DNA of 64,000 bases from Cyclobacteriaceae bacterium (GTDB taxonomy: Bacteria > Bacteroidota > Bacteroidia > Cytophagales > Cyclobacteriaceae), in NCBI GenBank assembly GCA_013141055.1, contig JABFRS010000001.1, forward strand, positions 3,093,319-3,157,318, read 5' to 3'. The notes under the pieces were generated by a model that saw only the letters and a list, made by a program, of their open reading frames with translations, did not search any database and was not told the origin of the DNA. Within the stretch, counting starts at the first letter, position 1. The number at the start of each line of letters is the position of its first letter. Positions 9,276 to 19,513 of the stretch are shown in pieces. Made by a program: the position numbers and the translations under genes.

Positions 9276-9329
9276 ATCCTAAGCCGCGAGCGTAACCACA
9301 GCGTTCACTTTGGATAGTGAGCAACATTT

Positions 9330-9585
9330 AAGGCCTGAAGGGCCGAGATTTATTAGCGGCATGCGAAGCGTGCCGAATAAGAAATGAGGAGATAAGCTTA
9401 AGCCCTGAAGGGGCGAGATTATGGTTCGATAATTCGCCATCAAACAATTCATCATTATAAGCGCCATTTCCGATTTCGTATAACATGTGCGGCTAACAAT
9501 CTCGCCCCTTCAGGGCTTAAATACATGTTTACTCCAGAAACCTGGCCTTCAGCCAGGGCTATTAAATCTCGGCCCTTCAAGTCTT
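9330..9585. repeat. nested long inverted repeats (AGCCCTGAAGGGGCGAGAT family)
   Basis: Four related segments form two nested pairs. The inner pair 9398-9420 and 9498-9520 is a perfect 23-bp inverted repeat (core GCCCTGAAGGGGCGAGATT). The outer pair 9330-9352 and 9563-9585 carries a variant core (CTGAAGGGCCGAGATTTA) with three mismatches. A small hairpin CCTGGC-CTTCA-GCCAGG lies at 9542-9558. Transcribed, the 256 bp could fold into one long cruciform. Confidence 0.85.
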
Positions 9586-9733
9586 TGAAATGTGAATTAC
9601 CTATCATCGTAGCTGATCAATCTGTTTATCCCAATATCTATCGGAAGACAACAATGATGGTCACGGATTTATCAGCTACGATGATGAGTGTAGCATCTTA
9701 AGGTCAGTGAAAAACACCGACCTGAGAAAAGAG

Positions 9734-9749
9734 TACCCACAAATGGGTA
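9734..9749 (+). promoter_or_regulatory. palindromic TACCCA-CAAA-TGGGTA site upstream of the giant adhesin gene
   Basis: A perfect 16-bp inverted repeat with 6-bp arms and a 4-bp spacer, ~95 bp before the adhesin start. Closely related sequence occurs at 40880-40903 and 49088-49105, each upstream of another gene. The role as an operator is inferred. Confidence 0.45.
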
Positions 9750-9843
9750 TTTACTTAATATACTCTCAAGTAATGATGTCCGGAAAACGCGCATGCGCTA
9801 ACTTGTAAGCGGCTTTTTTTAACCTCTACCGATCCCTACCTCA

Positions 9844-12800
9844 ATGGCTCTTATTCCCCGTTTCAAGTGGCTCTTCGCCATTTGTTTTGTCATAGCACTT
9901 TCTTCCTTCGCCTTTAATGCCTCTGCGCAGTTTACCACCACCTGGTCCACCAACGACGGACAGATCACCATACCAACCGGATCCGGATTTTTTAATTATG
10001 ACGTAGCATGGACCAACCTTACCAACGCAGGAGTTGGTGACGGAGTAACCCTGGGACTGACAGGCAGTTATTCCATTACCGGTCTTGCAAACGGCGATCA
10101 GTATCAGGTCGAGATCACCGGAGCATTTCCTCATTTCAACATGGCAGGATATCCGGGCGAAGCCACAAAGCTATTGTCCATCAATAACTGGGGAAACATC
10201 GCATGGCAAAGCATGTATCAGTCATTTCAAGGCTGTACAAATTTAACCTACACTGCAACAGACAACCCCGACCTGTCAAATGTAAATGACATGGGTTTCA
10301 TGTTCAGCGGTTGTACGGTCTTCAACGGAGCCATCGGCGGATGGAATGTCAGTAATGTGACAAACATGAATGGTATGTTCTATGATGCAACCGCTTTTAA
10401 TGGCGACATCAGCTCATGGTCTACCATCAATCTTTCATCCATGGATGAAATGTTCTTTGGCGCAAGCTCATTCAACCAAAACATCGGCAGCTGGGACGTT
10501 AGCAATGTTGGAAGTCTGATACGGACATTCGCCGGAGCGACATCATTCAATCAGAATCTCAATACATGGGATGTCAGCAACGTTGGCAACATGACTGCGA
10601 CATTCTTCGACTGTCCGGCATTCAACGGCAACATCTCAGGATGGAACACCAGCAATGTCACAACGATGCGTCAAATGTTCTTTAACGATGGCTTGTTCAA
10701 CCGCAACCTTGGAAGCTGGCAGACGGGCCTCGTGACGGATATGACCTCCATGTTTGAAGGCTGTAGTTCTTTTAACCAGAATCTGAATTTGTGGAACACC
10801 AGCAGTGTTCAGGGCATGTCCTTCATGTTCTTCCAATGCGCTGCATTCAATGGCAATGTTGCTTCCTGGGATGTAAGCAGCGTAACCGATATGAGTTCGA
10901 TGTTCAACCAATGCACGGTGTTCAATCAGGATATCAGCGCATGGGATGTTCAGAGTGTTGCAAACATGAATTCAATGTTCAACCTCTGTCAGGCGTTCAA
11001 CCGGAACATTGGCGGATGGGTTGTAACCAATGTCACGAATATGTCTGCGATGTTCGGCGGGGCAACCATCTTCAATCAGAATCTCTCCGCATGGGACGTT
11101 CAGAATGTTAATGACATGTCCGGAATGTTCAGCGGGTGCCAGGCATTTAATCAGAATATCGGAGGATGGAACGTCGGCAGCGTTGCCGATATGTCCAACA
11201 TGTTCGCCTTCTCACCGGCATTTAACCAGGACATCTCTTTGTGGAGTGTGGCCCTTGTGTCAGACATGCATCAGATGTTTCTCAATGCATCAAACTTCAA
11301 TCAGGATATCAGCATATGGAATGTGGGTGGTGTATTCAACATGCAGGCAATGTTCGGTGGAGCAACGGCATTCAATCAGAATTTAGGCCCGTGGGATGTA
11401 CGCAATGTCACAAACATGAACAACATGTTTGATGGCAGCGGCCTGTCGAACAATAACTATGATAATCTTCTCAATGGCTGGTCATCACTGCCATCGCTGC
11501 AGGGTGATGTGACACTGGGTGCCGCATCAAAACAATATTGCCTTGGTGAAAGCGCACGCAACTCGATCATTGCCAATTATAACTGGACATTCCTTGACGG
11601 CGGCAAGTTGTGTGTATCCACCACCGGATTCGTTACAACATGGAGCACCACCGACGGAACCATCACTATTCCGCATGGTAATGGCTTATTCAACTATGAT
11701 ATTATCTGGACCAACCTTACCAATGCAGGTATAGGTGATGGAAGCACTACGGTCATCGATGGTCCAATGACTTCTTTCACCATCAGCGGATTAGCCAACA
11801 ATGATCTGTATAAGATCACCATCGAAAGGGACTTTCCTCATTTCCGCATGGGAGGTAACAGTGCGGAGGGAGGAAAGCTACTGTCGATCGATCAATGGGG
11901 TAACATCGTCTGGGGAAGTATGGAGCAGGCATTCCATGGATGTTATAATATGGGCTACACTGCCACCGATGTTCCGGACCTGTCAGCGGTGACCGATATG
12001 TCCTTTGCGTTTGCAAATTGTAACGTGTTCAATGGCGATATCACTGCATGGAATACCACCAACGTAAACAACATGGCCTACCTGTTTTATAACGCCTTTG
12101 TTTTCAATCAGAATATCAACAGCTGGGGTGTAGACAACGTAACAGATATGCACTACATGTTTTATGAGGCCAATGCATTCAACTGGTACCTCGATGACTG
12201 GATTGTTGCCAATGTCGGCGACATGAGCTTTATGTTCTACGGTGCGGACTCGTTCAATGGGTCTATCTCCAACTGGAATGTGGCCAACGTTACGACCATG
12301 GAGTCAATGTTTGCAAATGCAGCAGTGTTTAACCGGAATATAGGCAACTGGATTGTCGATAGTGTAACCAACATGAACTCCATGTTCAGCAACTGCTATG
12401 CTTTCAATCAGAATATCAATTCGTGGAATGTAAGCAACGTCAGGGACATGCAGCATATGTTCGATGCTGCCATAACCTTTAACAGTCCGCTCGACAACTG
12501 GATAACGGGAAACGTTGTTCACATGGATGCGATGTTTAATCTCGCCCGCAATTTCAATCAGCCGATTGGATCATGGAATTTAAGCGAAGTGACCAGCACG
12601 ACACTGATGTTCAGTCAGGCAGAGCTATTCAACCAGGATATCAATAACTGGGCTGTGGGTGGTGTGACAACGATGGCAAACATGTTCAATGGTGCTACGG
12701 TGTTCAATCAGAATCTGAATCTGTGGACTACCAGCAATGTGGCAGACATGAGTAACATGTTTCTCGGTGCCGCCCAATTTAATGGAACGATCTCGAACTG

Positions 12801-15800
12801 GGATGTAGGCAATGTTCAAACCATGCAGGCAATGTTCTCCGGAGCAACAGCCTTTGATCAGGATCTCGGTGGCTGGAATGTGACAGTTGTACAGGATATG
12901 TCGAGCATGTTTGATAACAGTGGATTGTCTGACACCAACTACGATAACATTCTGATCGGCTGGGCTTCACAGACTGTTCAAAGCAATGTCACACTAGGTG
13001 CGAACAGCAATCAGTATTGTGCGGGAACTGCTGCACATGATATATTAACAGGACTCTATGGATGGTCCATTAATGATTTAGGAACTTCCTGCCCGGCGCT
13101 GCCATTTGTTACAACCTGGAGCACAACGGACACACAGATCTCCATACTGACAGGCACGGGCTCTTTCAATTACAGTATAACGTGGACAAATATTACTAAC
13201 ACCGGAGTGGGTGACGGATCAGCTTCAGGCCTGACGGGCAACTACACCATCACTGGCCTCAGCAACAATGATCACTATCGTGTAGAGATCTCCGGACAAT
13301 TCCCGCATTTCAACATGGGTGGCAACACAACCGAAGGGCCCAAGCTTCTTTCCATTGATAGCTGGGGAGACATTGCATGGCAGAGTATGGAGCAGGCTTT
13401 TTACGGTGCTATAAATATGACATATGCCGCGACCGATATACCTAACCTGTCGGGCGTTGCTGATATGGACTACATGTTTGCCGATTGTCATGCCTTCAAC
13501 GGAAACATTAACAACTGGAATGTCAGCACGATCACAAGGATGGACCACCTCTTCTCCGAAAATTTTGTATTTAATCAGCCCCTGAATAACTGGGACGTAA
13601 GTAATGTGATTGACATGCAATTCATGTTCAGCGGGGCATCGGTCTTCAATCAAAATCTTAATACCTGGGATGTCAGCAATGTTGGGCTACTGGTCAGCAC
13701 ATTTTCTAATGCTGTGGCCTTTAACGGCGACATAAGAAACTGGAATACTTCAAACGTAGCCGCGTTACAAAACACATTTCAAGGTGCCATTGCATTTAAC
13801 CAGGACTTGAGCGCATGGAATGTAAGCGGTGTCACAACCATGTTTCAGACTTTTTCCAACGCGCGTTCTTTTAATGGAAATATCAGTAACTGGAATGTCG
13901 GTGCTGTCAGCACCATGCAGGGTATGTTCAGCGGTACTAATTCATTCAACCAGAATCTCAACTTGTGGAATGTTGGTAGTGTAACCAACATGTCAGCTAT
14001 GTTTGCAGGGGCGACTATATTCAACGGCAATATCACCTCCTGGAATGTGAGCAACGTAACTAACATGGCGGGAATGTTTGTCAGCACTCCTGTCTTCAAT
14101 CAGAACATCAGTGGCTGGAATGTTGGAAACGTAACCGCTATGACTGTCATGTTCCAGGGTGCCGATGTATTCAATCAGAATATCGGTTCATGGAATACAG
14201 CAAACGTAACGGACATGGCTGGCATGTTTCAAAATGCACCAGCATTTAACGGTAACATCTCAGTCTGGAATACCAGCAACGTTACAGGGATGGCGGTAAT
14301 GTTTCGCAATGCCACATCATTCAATCAGAACCTGGCCTCATGGGATGTGGGCAAGGTGACAAACATGATTCAGATGTTTGAAAACTCAGGCCTTTCAAAT
14401 ACCAACTATGATAACCTGCTCATCGGATGGGCGGCATTGCCATTGTTACAAAATACGGTAACGCTCGGAGCGCCTGATAATCAATACTGCTTTGGTGCTG
14501 CTGCAAGAGCGGCGCTGATCGCTGGTCACAGCTGGACCATTAATGATGGAGGAACCTATTGTGCACCTACTATTGCATCGTTCCTTCCGACAACCGCAGG
14601 ACCCGGCACAAGCGTCGTCATTACGGGGACTAATTTATTTAATGCAACATCTGTGCGATTTGGCGGAACGGCGGCAACATCATTCGTTGTGAACTCAGCA
14701 ACGCAGATCACTGCCGTTGTGGGAGCGGGTGCATCCGGAAGCGTTGATGTAGATACCCCTAATGGAAGCGCAACGCAAAGTGGTTTTACATTTAGTTCTA
14801 CTCCGACAATTTCTTCGATAACACCCGGCAGTGGAGGAACAGGATCTGTGATAACGATCACGGGAACCAATCTTAGCGGAGTAACGGCGGTTAGTTTTGG
14901 CGGAACGACCGTTGCATCGTTCACATCTGTTTCTGCTACTACCATTACGGCGATTGTTGCTGCGGGAACTTCAGGAAATGTTTCCGTTACAACGCCAAGC
15001 GGAACTGCCAGCTACGCAGGATTTACGTATGCGCCGCTTACGCCACCGGGCAATGCACTTAATTTTGATGGAAGTGATTATGTGGTGCTACAGAATACAG
15101 TGGGCAACGATTTTACCATTGAGTTTTGGATCAATACAACTCAATCCACCGGAAGCACATTTGTTTCACAATGGTATTATACGATAGGACTTGTCTATGG
15201 AGATGCACCGTCTGATACCAATGACTTTGGAATTACGATGTCGGGCGGGCATATTGTTTTTGGTGTGGGCAATCCGGATGTTAACCTTGTTTCGAATGCA
15301 TTTATCGCTACCGGAAAATGGGTTCATGTGGCGGCTACCCGTAATCAATCCACCGGTTTAATTCAGTTATTCATTAATGGAGTAGCGGACAATTCTGCAG
15401 TTGCCAATTCAAACACACTGAACGCCTCTTCGACGATAACATTAGGGGCGTCAAGTGCGGCAGGGTTCATTGGTACGATGGATGAGTTGCGGTTTTACAA
15501 TAGCGTGTTAACTGCTACCAATATAAGATCTGACATGGTTAGCACTTCAGCTTCAGTGCCGGGTAACGTTCTTTCGTATTATAATTTTGATGAGGGAGTA
15601 GCGGGCGGCACCAACACAGGAGTTAACATATTGGTGGATCAAACCATTAATGTTAATCATGGTACCCTTGTCTCCTTTGCCCTTGCGGGAAGCACTTCCA
15701 ATTGGGTAGAAAGTTATGCGTTGTTGGTACCTACGGCTCTGGCGGCTACTGGCATCACCACTTCTGGTTTTACGGCCAACTGGACTGCGCCGTCTCTCGG

Positions 15801-18800
15801 CATTGTTACTAATTATTTACTGGATGTTTCTATCGATCCAGCTTTTGCATCTTTTGTATCGGGTTACAACTCATTGGTTGTGGCAGGTACATCACAAGCA
15901 GTAAGCGGATTGTCACCGGGTACGCAGCATTACTATCGTGTCAGTGCTGATAAAGCTTCGGTCACGGGACAAGGTGCGCAATCGAATACCATTTCAGTAG
16001 CAACACTTCCACTGGCGCCGACCATTTCTTCATTCACGCCAACCAGTGCGGGAGCGGGAACGACGGTGACCATCAATGGAACAAATCTTACGGGACTCAG
16101 TGCAGTGAGTTTCGGTGGTACACCGGCGACTTCATTTAATTTTATATCATCGACACAGATCACGGCAGTGGTGGGTACTGGAACTTCGGGTCTGGTTTCG
16201 GTAACAGCAACGGGAGGAACGGTTACGTCACCGGGATTTGTTTTCATTCCGGCACCGACCATTGGATCGATCACGCCTTCGACATCGGGAACTGGCGCAA
16301 CGATTACTATCAATGGAACCAATCTTACGGGAGTTACTGCTGTTAGCTTTGGAGGAGTACCGGCAACGTCATTTAATTTTATTTCGGCGACACAGATCAC
16401 GGCGGTGGTAGGTGCGGGAGGTTCGGGAAGTGTGGATGTAACGACACCGGGTGGAACAGCAACGTTTGCTGGTTATGTATTTATTGGTGGACCGACGATT
16501 GGAAGTTTTACGCCAACAACAGCGGCAACGGGAGCGACTGTTACGATCAATGGAACAAATCTTACGGGAGTAACGGCGGTTAGTTTTGGTGGAACACCGG
16601 CGACATCATTCACTCCTGTTTCTGCAACGCAGATAACAGCAATCGTAGCAGCTGGTTCATCAGGTCTTGTTTCCGTTACAACTCCGGGCGGAACAATTAC
16701 TTCACCAGGATTTACTTATATCAATCCACCAACCATCGGATCATTTACTCCGACGACAGCATCAACGGGAGCAACCGTTACTATTAATGGAACATTCTTA
16801 ACAGGAGTAACGGCGGTTAGCTTTGGTGGAACGCCAGCAACGTCATTCACTCCAATATCGGCAACACAGATAACAGCGATTGTTGCAGCTGGTTCATCTG
16901 GATTAGTCTCTGTTACGACACCGGGCGGAACCATAACATCACCAGGATTTACTTATATCAATCCACCAACGATTGGAAGTTTTACTCCAACCACCGCGGC
17001 AACGGGTGCGACGGTTACGATCAATGGAACATTCCTTACAGGTGTTACTGCGGTTAGCTTTGGAGGAACGCCAGCAACATCATTCACGCCAGTGTCAGCG
17101 ACACAGGTAACAGCAATCGTAGCAGCTGGTTCATCAGGTCTTGTATCAGTTACAACTCCTGGCGGAACTATAACATCTCCGGGCTTTACTCATATCAATC
17201 CACCAACAATTGGAAGTTTTACTCCGACCACCGCAGCAACCGGTGCAACAGTAACAATTAATGGAACATTCCTGACGGGTGTTGGTGCCGTCAGCTTTGG
17301 CGGAACACCAGTAACATCTTTCACTCCGGTTTCTGCAACACAGATCACTGCCATTGTAGCAGCTGGTTCATCGGGATTAGTTTCTGTTACAACTCCCGGT
17401 GGAACAGTCACGTCTCCTGGATTTATTTACATCAATCCACCAACCATCGGATCATTCACTCCAACCACAGCGGCGACCGGTGCGACAGTAACAATTAACG
17501 GAACATTCCTGACGGGAGTTACTGCAGTTTCATTTGGTGGAACGCCAGCAACATCATTCACTCCTGTTTCTGCAACACAGATAACAGCAATCGTAGCGGC
17601 TGGTTCATCAGGTCTTGTTTCCGTTACAACTCCGGGCGGAACAATTACTTCACCAGGATTTACTTATATCAATCCACCAACGATTGGATCATTTACTCCG
17701 ACAACCGCAGCAAGTGGTGCGACAGTAACTATTAATGGAACATTTTTGACCGGCGTTACTGCTGTAAGTTTTGGTGGAACACCGGCAACATCCTTCACGC
17801 CAGTGTCAGCAACCCAAGTAACAGCAGTGGTTGCTGCGGGATCATCAGGTTCAGTTTCACTTACAACTCCTGGTGGAACAGCAACTCTTGCCGGCTTCAC
17901 ATTTAACGCTTCTCCGACCATAACATCATTCGCTCCCACAACTGCTGTATCCGGAGCAACCATAACGATCACCGGAACCAACTTCACCGGTGTCACCGCT
18001 GTCAGCTTCAGCGGAACACCAGCGAGTTCGTTTACATTTCTCTCGGCAACAACCATTACTGCCATCGTTGCATCGACAAGTTCTTCCGGTAGTGTTTCCG
18101 TGACAACACCAACGGGTACCGCAACGCTTGCTGGCTTTACATTTATTCCGGGACCCATCATCACTTCATTCACGCCTACTACTGCTGCCAACGGAGCAAC
18201 GATTACCATCACGGGAACCAATCTCACAGGAGCAAGCGATGTTAGTTTCGGTGGAACGACTGCATCGGCATTCACTCCCGTGTCATCAACCACTGTTACA
18301 GCAGTTGTTGCGAACGGAACGTCGGGCAGTGTATCGGTAACAACAGTGGGGGGAACTGCTACACTGGCAGGATTTATTTTCATACCGACACCAACGATCA
18401 CTTCATTCACACCGGCAACTGCCGTGAGCGGGTCGACTGTCACCATCAACGGAACAAACCTGACCGGAGTCTCTGCTGTTTCTTTTGGCGGAACACCAGC
18501 TGCTTCGTTCAACTTTGTTTCGTCAACGCAGATCACAGCAGTTGTAGGGACCGGATCATCCGGCAGTATATCGGTGACCACTCCCGGTGGAACGGCAACA
18601 CGGACCGGCTTTACATTTAATCCATCACCAAACGTATTATCTTTTACTCCAACCACCGCACGAACAGGAGAAACGATAACCATTACCGGCTTCAACTTAT
18701 CGGGAGTGACGGCGGTTAGTTTTGGCGGCACACCTGCTGCATCATTTTCTTCTGTGAATGCGAATACCATTACGGCCGTAGTGGGAACAGGATCATCAGG

Positions 18801-19494
18801 AAATGTAACGGTAACAACAGCGGGAGGAACAAACTCCAGGATCGGATTCACATTTGATCCGAATATGCCGGTGGTGGTTGTGAAAGACGGAGATAATAAT
18901 TCCGGTTCGCCGGTAACATCACAACCTAATGCGCCCATCTTCATTGGTGAGATCTTTGGCGGAAGGGAAATCGCCAGAACCTTCAGCATTGAGAATACCG
19001 GTACGGCTGCTGCAATGGTTGTTTCTGTTTCTATTGATGATCCAAACTTCATAATAGGACAGGAGCCAACGGTCATTGCGCCTCACAGTTTCGAGCGACT
19101 CACCATCGTCTTAAAATCCAGTCAGCCAGGAACGTATGTTGGACGGGTAACGATTCAATATCAAACGGGATCCTTCGCCTTCAGCGTCATGGGTGAAGTG
19201 AAAGATCCTTCTATTCTCGTTTACAATGCTGTCACTCCCAATGGTGACGGAGCTCATGACTACCTGAAGATCGTGAACATTGATCTGTACCCGTCGAATT
19301 CAGTCACGATCATGAACCGTCTGGGAGAGACAGTTTTCAAAACAGACAACTATAATAATACCGATCCTGCAAAGCGCTTTGAAGGACAATCGAATACCGG
19401 AAGTGGTCAGCCCCTGGCAGACGGAACATACTTCTATGTGATTGACCTGGCAGGCAGCGGCAAGCAAACGGGTTTCATCCACGTTCAAAAATAA
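9844..19494 (+). CDS. giant T9SS-type surface adhesin: BspA/DUF285 repeats, LamG, FN3, 14 IPT/TIG domains, gliding-type C-terminus
   Basis: A 3216-residue secreted protein with a signal peptide (1-29). Three large blocks (~30-590, ~594-1085, ~1086-1573) each start with a TTWST-type domain and continue with 15, 12 and 12 copies of a 25-residue DUF285 repeat (FNxNIxxWxVSNVxxMxxMF), 39 in all. Each block ends in NYDNLLxGW and a QYC/YC segment. Then come two IPT/TIG domains (~1575-1735), a LamG domain (~1736-1955), an FN3 domain (~1960-2055) and twelve more IPT/TIG domains of ~79 residues (~2058-3008). An Ig-like segment (~3010-3120) precedes a CHU_C/gliding-motility C-terminal domain (~3125-3216; VTPNGDGAHDYLKI, IMNRLGETVF, DGTYFYVI), which is the T9SS sorting signal. 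It is likely a cell-surface adhesin of SprB style. The PorP/SprF gene follows after 19 bp. Confidence 0.93.
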   Translation: MALIPRFKWLFAICFVIALSSFAFNASAQFTTTWSTNDGQITIPTGSGFFNYDVAWTNLTNAGVGDGVTLGLTGSYSITGLANGDQYQVEITGAFPHFNMAGYPGEATKLLSINNWGNIAWQSMYQSFQGCTNLTYTATDNPDLSNVNDMGFMFSGCTVFNGAIGGWNVSNVTNMNGMFYDATAFNGDISSWSTINLSSMDEMFFGASSFNQNIGSWDVSNVGSLIRTFAGATSFNQNLNTWDVSNVGNMTATFFDCPAFNGNISGWNTSNVTTMRQMFFNDGLFNRNLGSWQTGLVTDMTSMFEGCSSFNQNLNLWNTSSVQGMSFMFFQCAAFNGNVASWDVSSVTDMSSMFNQCTVFNQDISAWDVQSVANMNSMFNLCQAFNRNIGGWVVTNVTNMSAMFGGATIFNQNLSAWDVQNVNDMSGMFSGCQAFNQNIGGWNVGSVADMSNMFAFSPAFNQDISLWSVALVSDMHQMFLNASNFNQDISIWNVGGVFNMQAMFGGATAFNQNLGPWDVRNVTNMNNMFDGSGLSNNNYDNLLNGWSSLPSLQGDVTLGAASKQYCLGESARNSIIANYNWTFLDGGKLCVSTTGFVTTWSTTDGTITIPHGNGLFNYDIIWTNLTNAGIGDGSTTVIDGPMTSFTISGLANNDLYKITIERDFPHFRMGGNSAEGGKLLSIDQWGNIVWGSMEQAFHGCYNMGYTATDVPDLSAVTDMSFAFANCNVFNGDITAWNTTNVNNMAYLFYNAFVFNQNINSWGVDNVTDMHYMFYEANAFNWYLDDWIVANVGDMSFMFYGADSFNGSISNWNVANVTTMESMFANAAVFNRNIGNWIVDSVTNMNSMFSNCYAFNQNINSWNVSNVRDMQHMFDAAITFNSPLDNWITGNVVHMDAMFNLARNFNQPIGSWNLSEVTSTTLMFSQAELFNQDINNWAVGGVTTMANMFNGATVFNQNLNLWTTSNVADMSNMFLGAAQFNGTISNWDVGNVQTMQAMFSGATAFDQDLGGWNVTVVQDMSSMFDNSGLSDTNYDNILIGWASQTVQSNVTLGANSNQYCAGTAAHDILTGLYGWSINDLGTSCPALPFVTTWSTTDTQISILTGTGSFNYSITWTNITNTGVGDGSASGLTGNYTITGLSNNDHYRVEISGQFPHFNMGGNTTEGPKLLSIDSWGDIAWQSMEQAFYGAINMTYAATDIPNLSGVADMDYMFADCHAFNGNINNWNVSTITRMDHLFSENFVFNQPLNNWDVSNVIDMQFMFSGASVFNQNLNTWDVSNVGLLVSTFSNAVAFNGDIRNWNTSNVAALQNTFQGAIAFNQDLSAWNVSGVTTMFQTFSNARSFNGNISNWNVGAVSTMQGMFSGTNSFNQNLNLWNVGSVTNMSAMFAGATIFNGNITSWNVSNVTNMAGMFVSTPVFNQNISGWNVGNVTAMTVMFQGADVFNQNIGSWNTANVTDMAGMFQNAPAFNGNISVWNTSNVTGMAVMFRNATSFNQNLASWDVGKVTNMIQMFENSGLSNTNYDNLLIGWAALPLLQNTVTLGAPDNQYCFGAAARAALIAGHSWTINDGGTYCAPTIASFLPTTAGPGTSVVITGTNLFNATSVRFGGTAATSFVVNSATQITAVVGAGASGSVDVDTPNGSATQSGFTFSSTPTISSITPGSGGTGSVITITGTNLSGVTAVSFGGTTVASFTSVSATTITAIVAAGTSGNVSVTTPSGTASYAGFTYAPLTPPGNALNFDGSDYVVLQNTVGNDFTIEFWINTTQSTGSTFVSQWYYTIGLVYGDAPSDTNDFGITMSGGHIVFGVGNPDVNLVSNAFIATGKWVHVAATRNQSTGLIQLFINGVADNSAVANSNTLNASSTITLGASSAAGFIGTMDELRFYNSVLTATNIRSDMVSTSASVPGNVLSYYNFDEGVAGGTNTGVNILVDQTINVNHGTLVSFALAGSTSNWVESYALLVPTALAATGITTSGFTANWTAPSLGIVTNYLLDVSIDPAFASFVSGYNSLVVAGTSQAVSGLSPGTQHYYRVSADKASVTGQGAQSNTISVATLPLAPTISSFTPTSAGAGTTVTINGTNLTGLSAVSFGGTPATSFNFISSTQITAVVGTGTSGLVSVTATGGTVTSPGFVFIPAPTIGSITPSTSGTGATITINGTNLTGVTAVSFGGVPATSFNFISATQITAVVGAGGSGSVDVTTPGGTATFAGYVFIGGPTIGSFTPTTAATGATVTINGTNLTGVTAVSFGGTPATSFTPVSATQITAIVAAGSSGLVSVTTPGGTITSPGFTYINPPTIGSFTPTTASTGATVTINGTFLTGVTAVSFGGTPATSFTPISATQITAIVAAGSSGLVSVTTPGGTITSPGFTYINPPTIGSFTPTTAATGATVTINGTFLTGVTAVSFGGTPATSFTPVSATQVTAIVAAGSSGLVSVTTPGGTITSPGFTHINPPTIGSFTPTTAATGATVTINGTFLTGVGAVSFGGTPVTSFTPVSATQITAIVAAGSSGLVSVTTPGGTVTSPGFIYINPPTIGSFTPTTAATGATVTINGTFLTGVTAVSFGGTPATSFTPVSATQITAIVAAGSSGLVSVTTPGGTITSPGFTYINPPTIGSFTPTTAASGATVTINGTFLTGVTAVSFGGTPATSFTPVSATQVTAVVAAGSSGSVSLTTPGGTATLAGFTFNASPTITSFAPTTAVSGATITITGTNFTGVTAVSFSGTPASSFTFLSATTITAIVASTSSSGSVSVTTPTGTATLAGFTFIPGPIITSFTPTTAANGATITITGTNLTGASDVSFGGTTASAFTPVSSTTVTAVVANGTSGSVSVTTVGGTATLAGFIFIPTPTITSFTPATAVSGSTVTINGTNLTGVSAVSFGGTPAASFNFVSSTQITAVVGTGSSGSISVTTPGGTATRTGFTFNPSPNVLSFTPTTARTGETITITGFNLSGVTAVSFGGTPAASFSSVNANTITAVVGTGSSGNVTVTTAGGTNSRIGFTFDPNMPVVVVKDGDNNSGSPVTSQPNAPIFIGEIFGGREIARTFSIENTGTAAAMVVSVSIDDPNFIIGQEPTVIAPHSFERLTIVLKSSQPGTYVGRVTIQYQTGSFAFSVMGEVKDPSILVYNAVTPNGDGAHDYLKIVNIDLYPSNSVTIMNRLGETVFKTDNYNNTDPAKRFEGQSNTGSGQPLADGTYFYVIDLAGSGKQTGFIHVQK
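16494..17910 (+). repeat. array of six near-identical 237-bp IPT/TIG repeats inside the adhesin gene
   Basis: Domains 5 to 10 of the IPT series share almost the same 79-residue sequence (PPTIGSFTPTTAATGATVTI start), with only a few substitutions. The DNA of adjacent copies differs at many third positions, while segments ~16614-16735 and ~17560-17680 are almost identical to each other. The array is therefore both codon-diversified and mosaic. Confidence 0.85.
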
Positions 19495-19513
19495 TTTTTA
19501 CGAATACGATCGC

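Larger units (their letters stand above)
8848..9843. other. 1-kb intergenic region made of palindromic repeat modules
   Basis: No credible gene was seen on either strand. The stretch is a patchwork of inverted repeats: TAGGTTG...CAACCTA (8862-8885), two copies of a 34-bp hairpin unit (8945-8978 and 9242-9275), element copy B (8999-9189), a nested pair of long inverted repeats (9330-9585) and a 15-bp inverted repeat ATCATCGTAGCTGAT (9603-9617 with 9671-9685). The last ~120 bp before the adhesin gene hold a palindromic TACCCA site. Confidence 0.8.

Noticed and set aside
10791-11432. Several plus-strand frames rich in Cys, Met and His within the DUF285 region
   Set aside because: They are other-phase readings of the 75-bp repeats of the adhesin and change composition with the repeat, not with a protein family.
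10300-14400. Regular repeats that could suggest a CRISPR-like array
   Set aside because: The ~75-bp period is continuous coding sequence for DUF285 repeats in one open frame, with no repeat-spacer alternation and no cas genes.
17664-19076. A 470-codon open frame on the minus strand
   Set aside because: It lies fully opposite the IPT repeats of the adhesin and consists of repeating low-complexity Val/Pro/Ala sequence that mirrors the codon use of the other strand. It has no signal, domain or promoter of its own.
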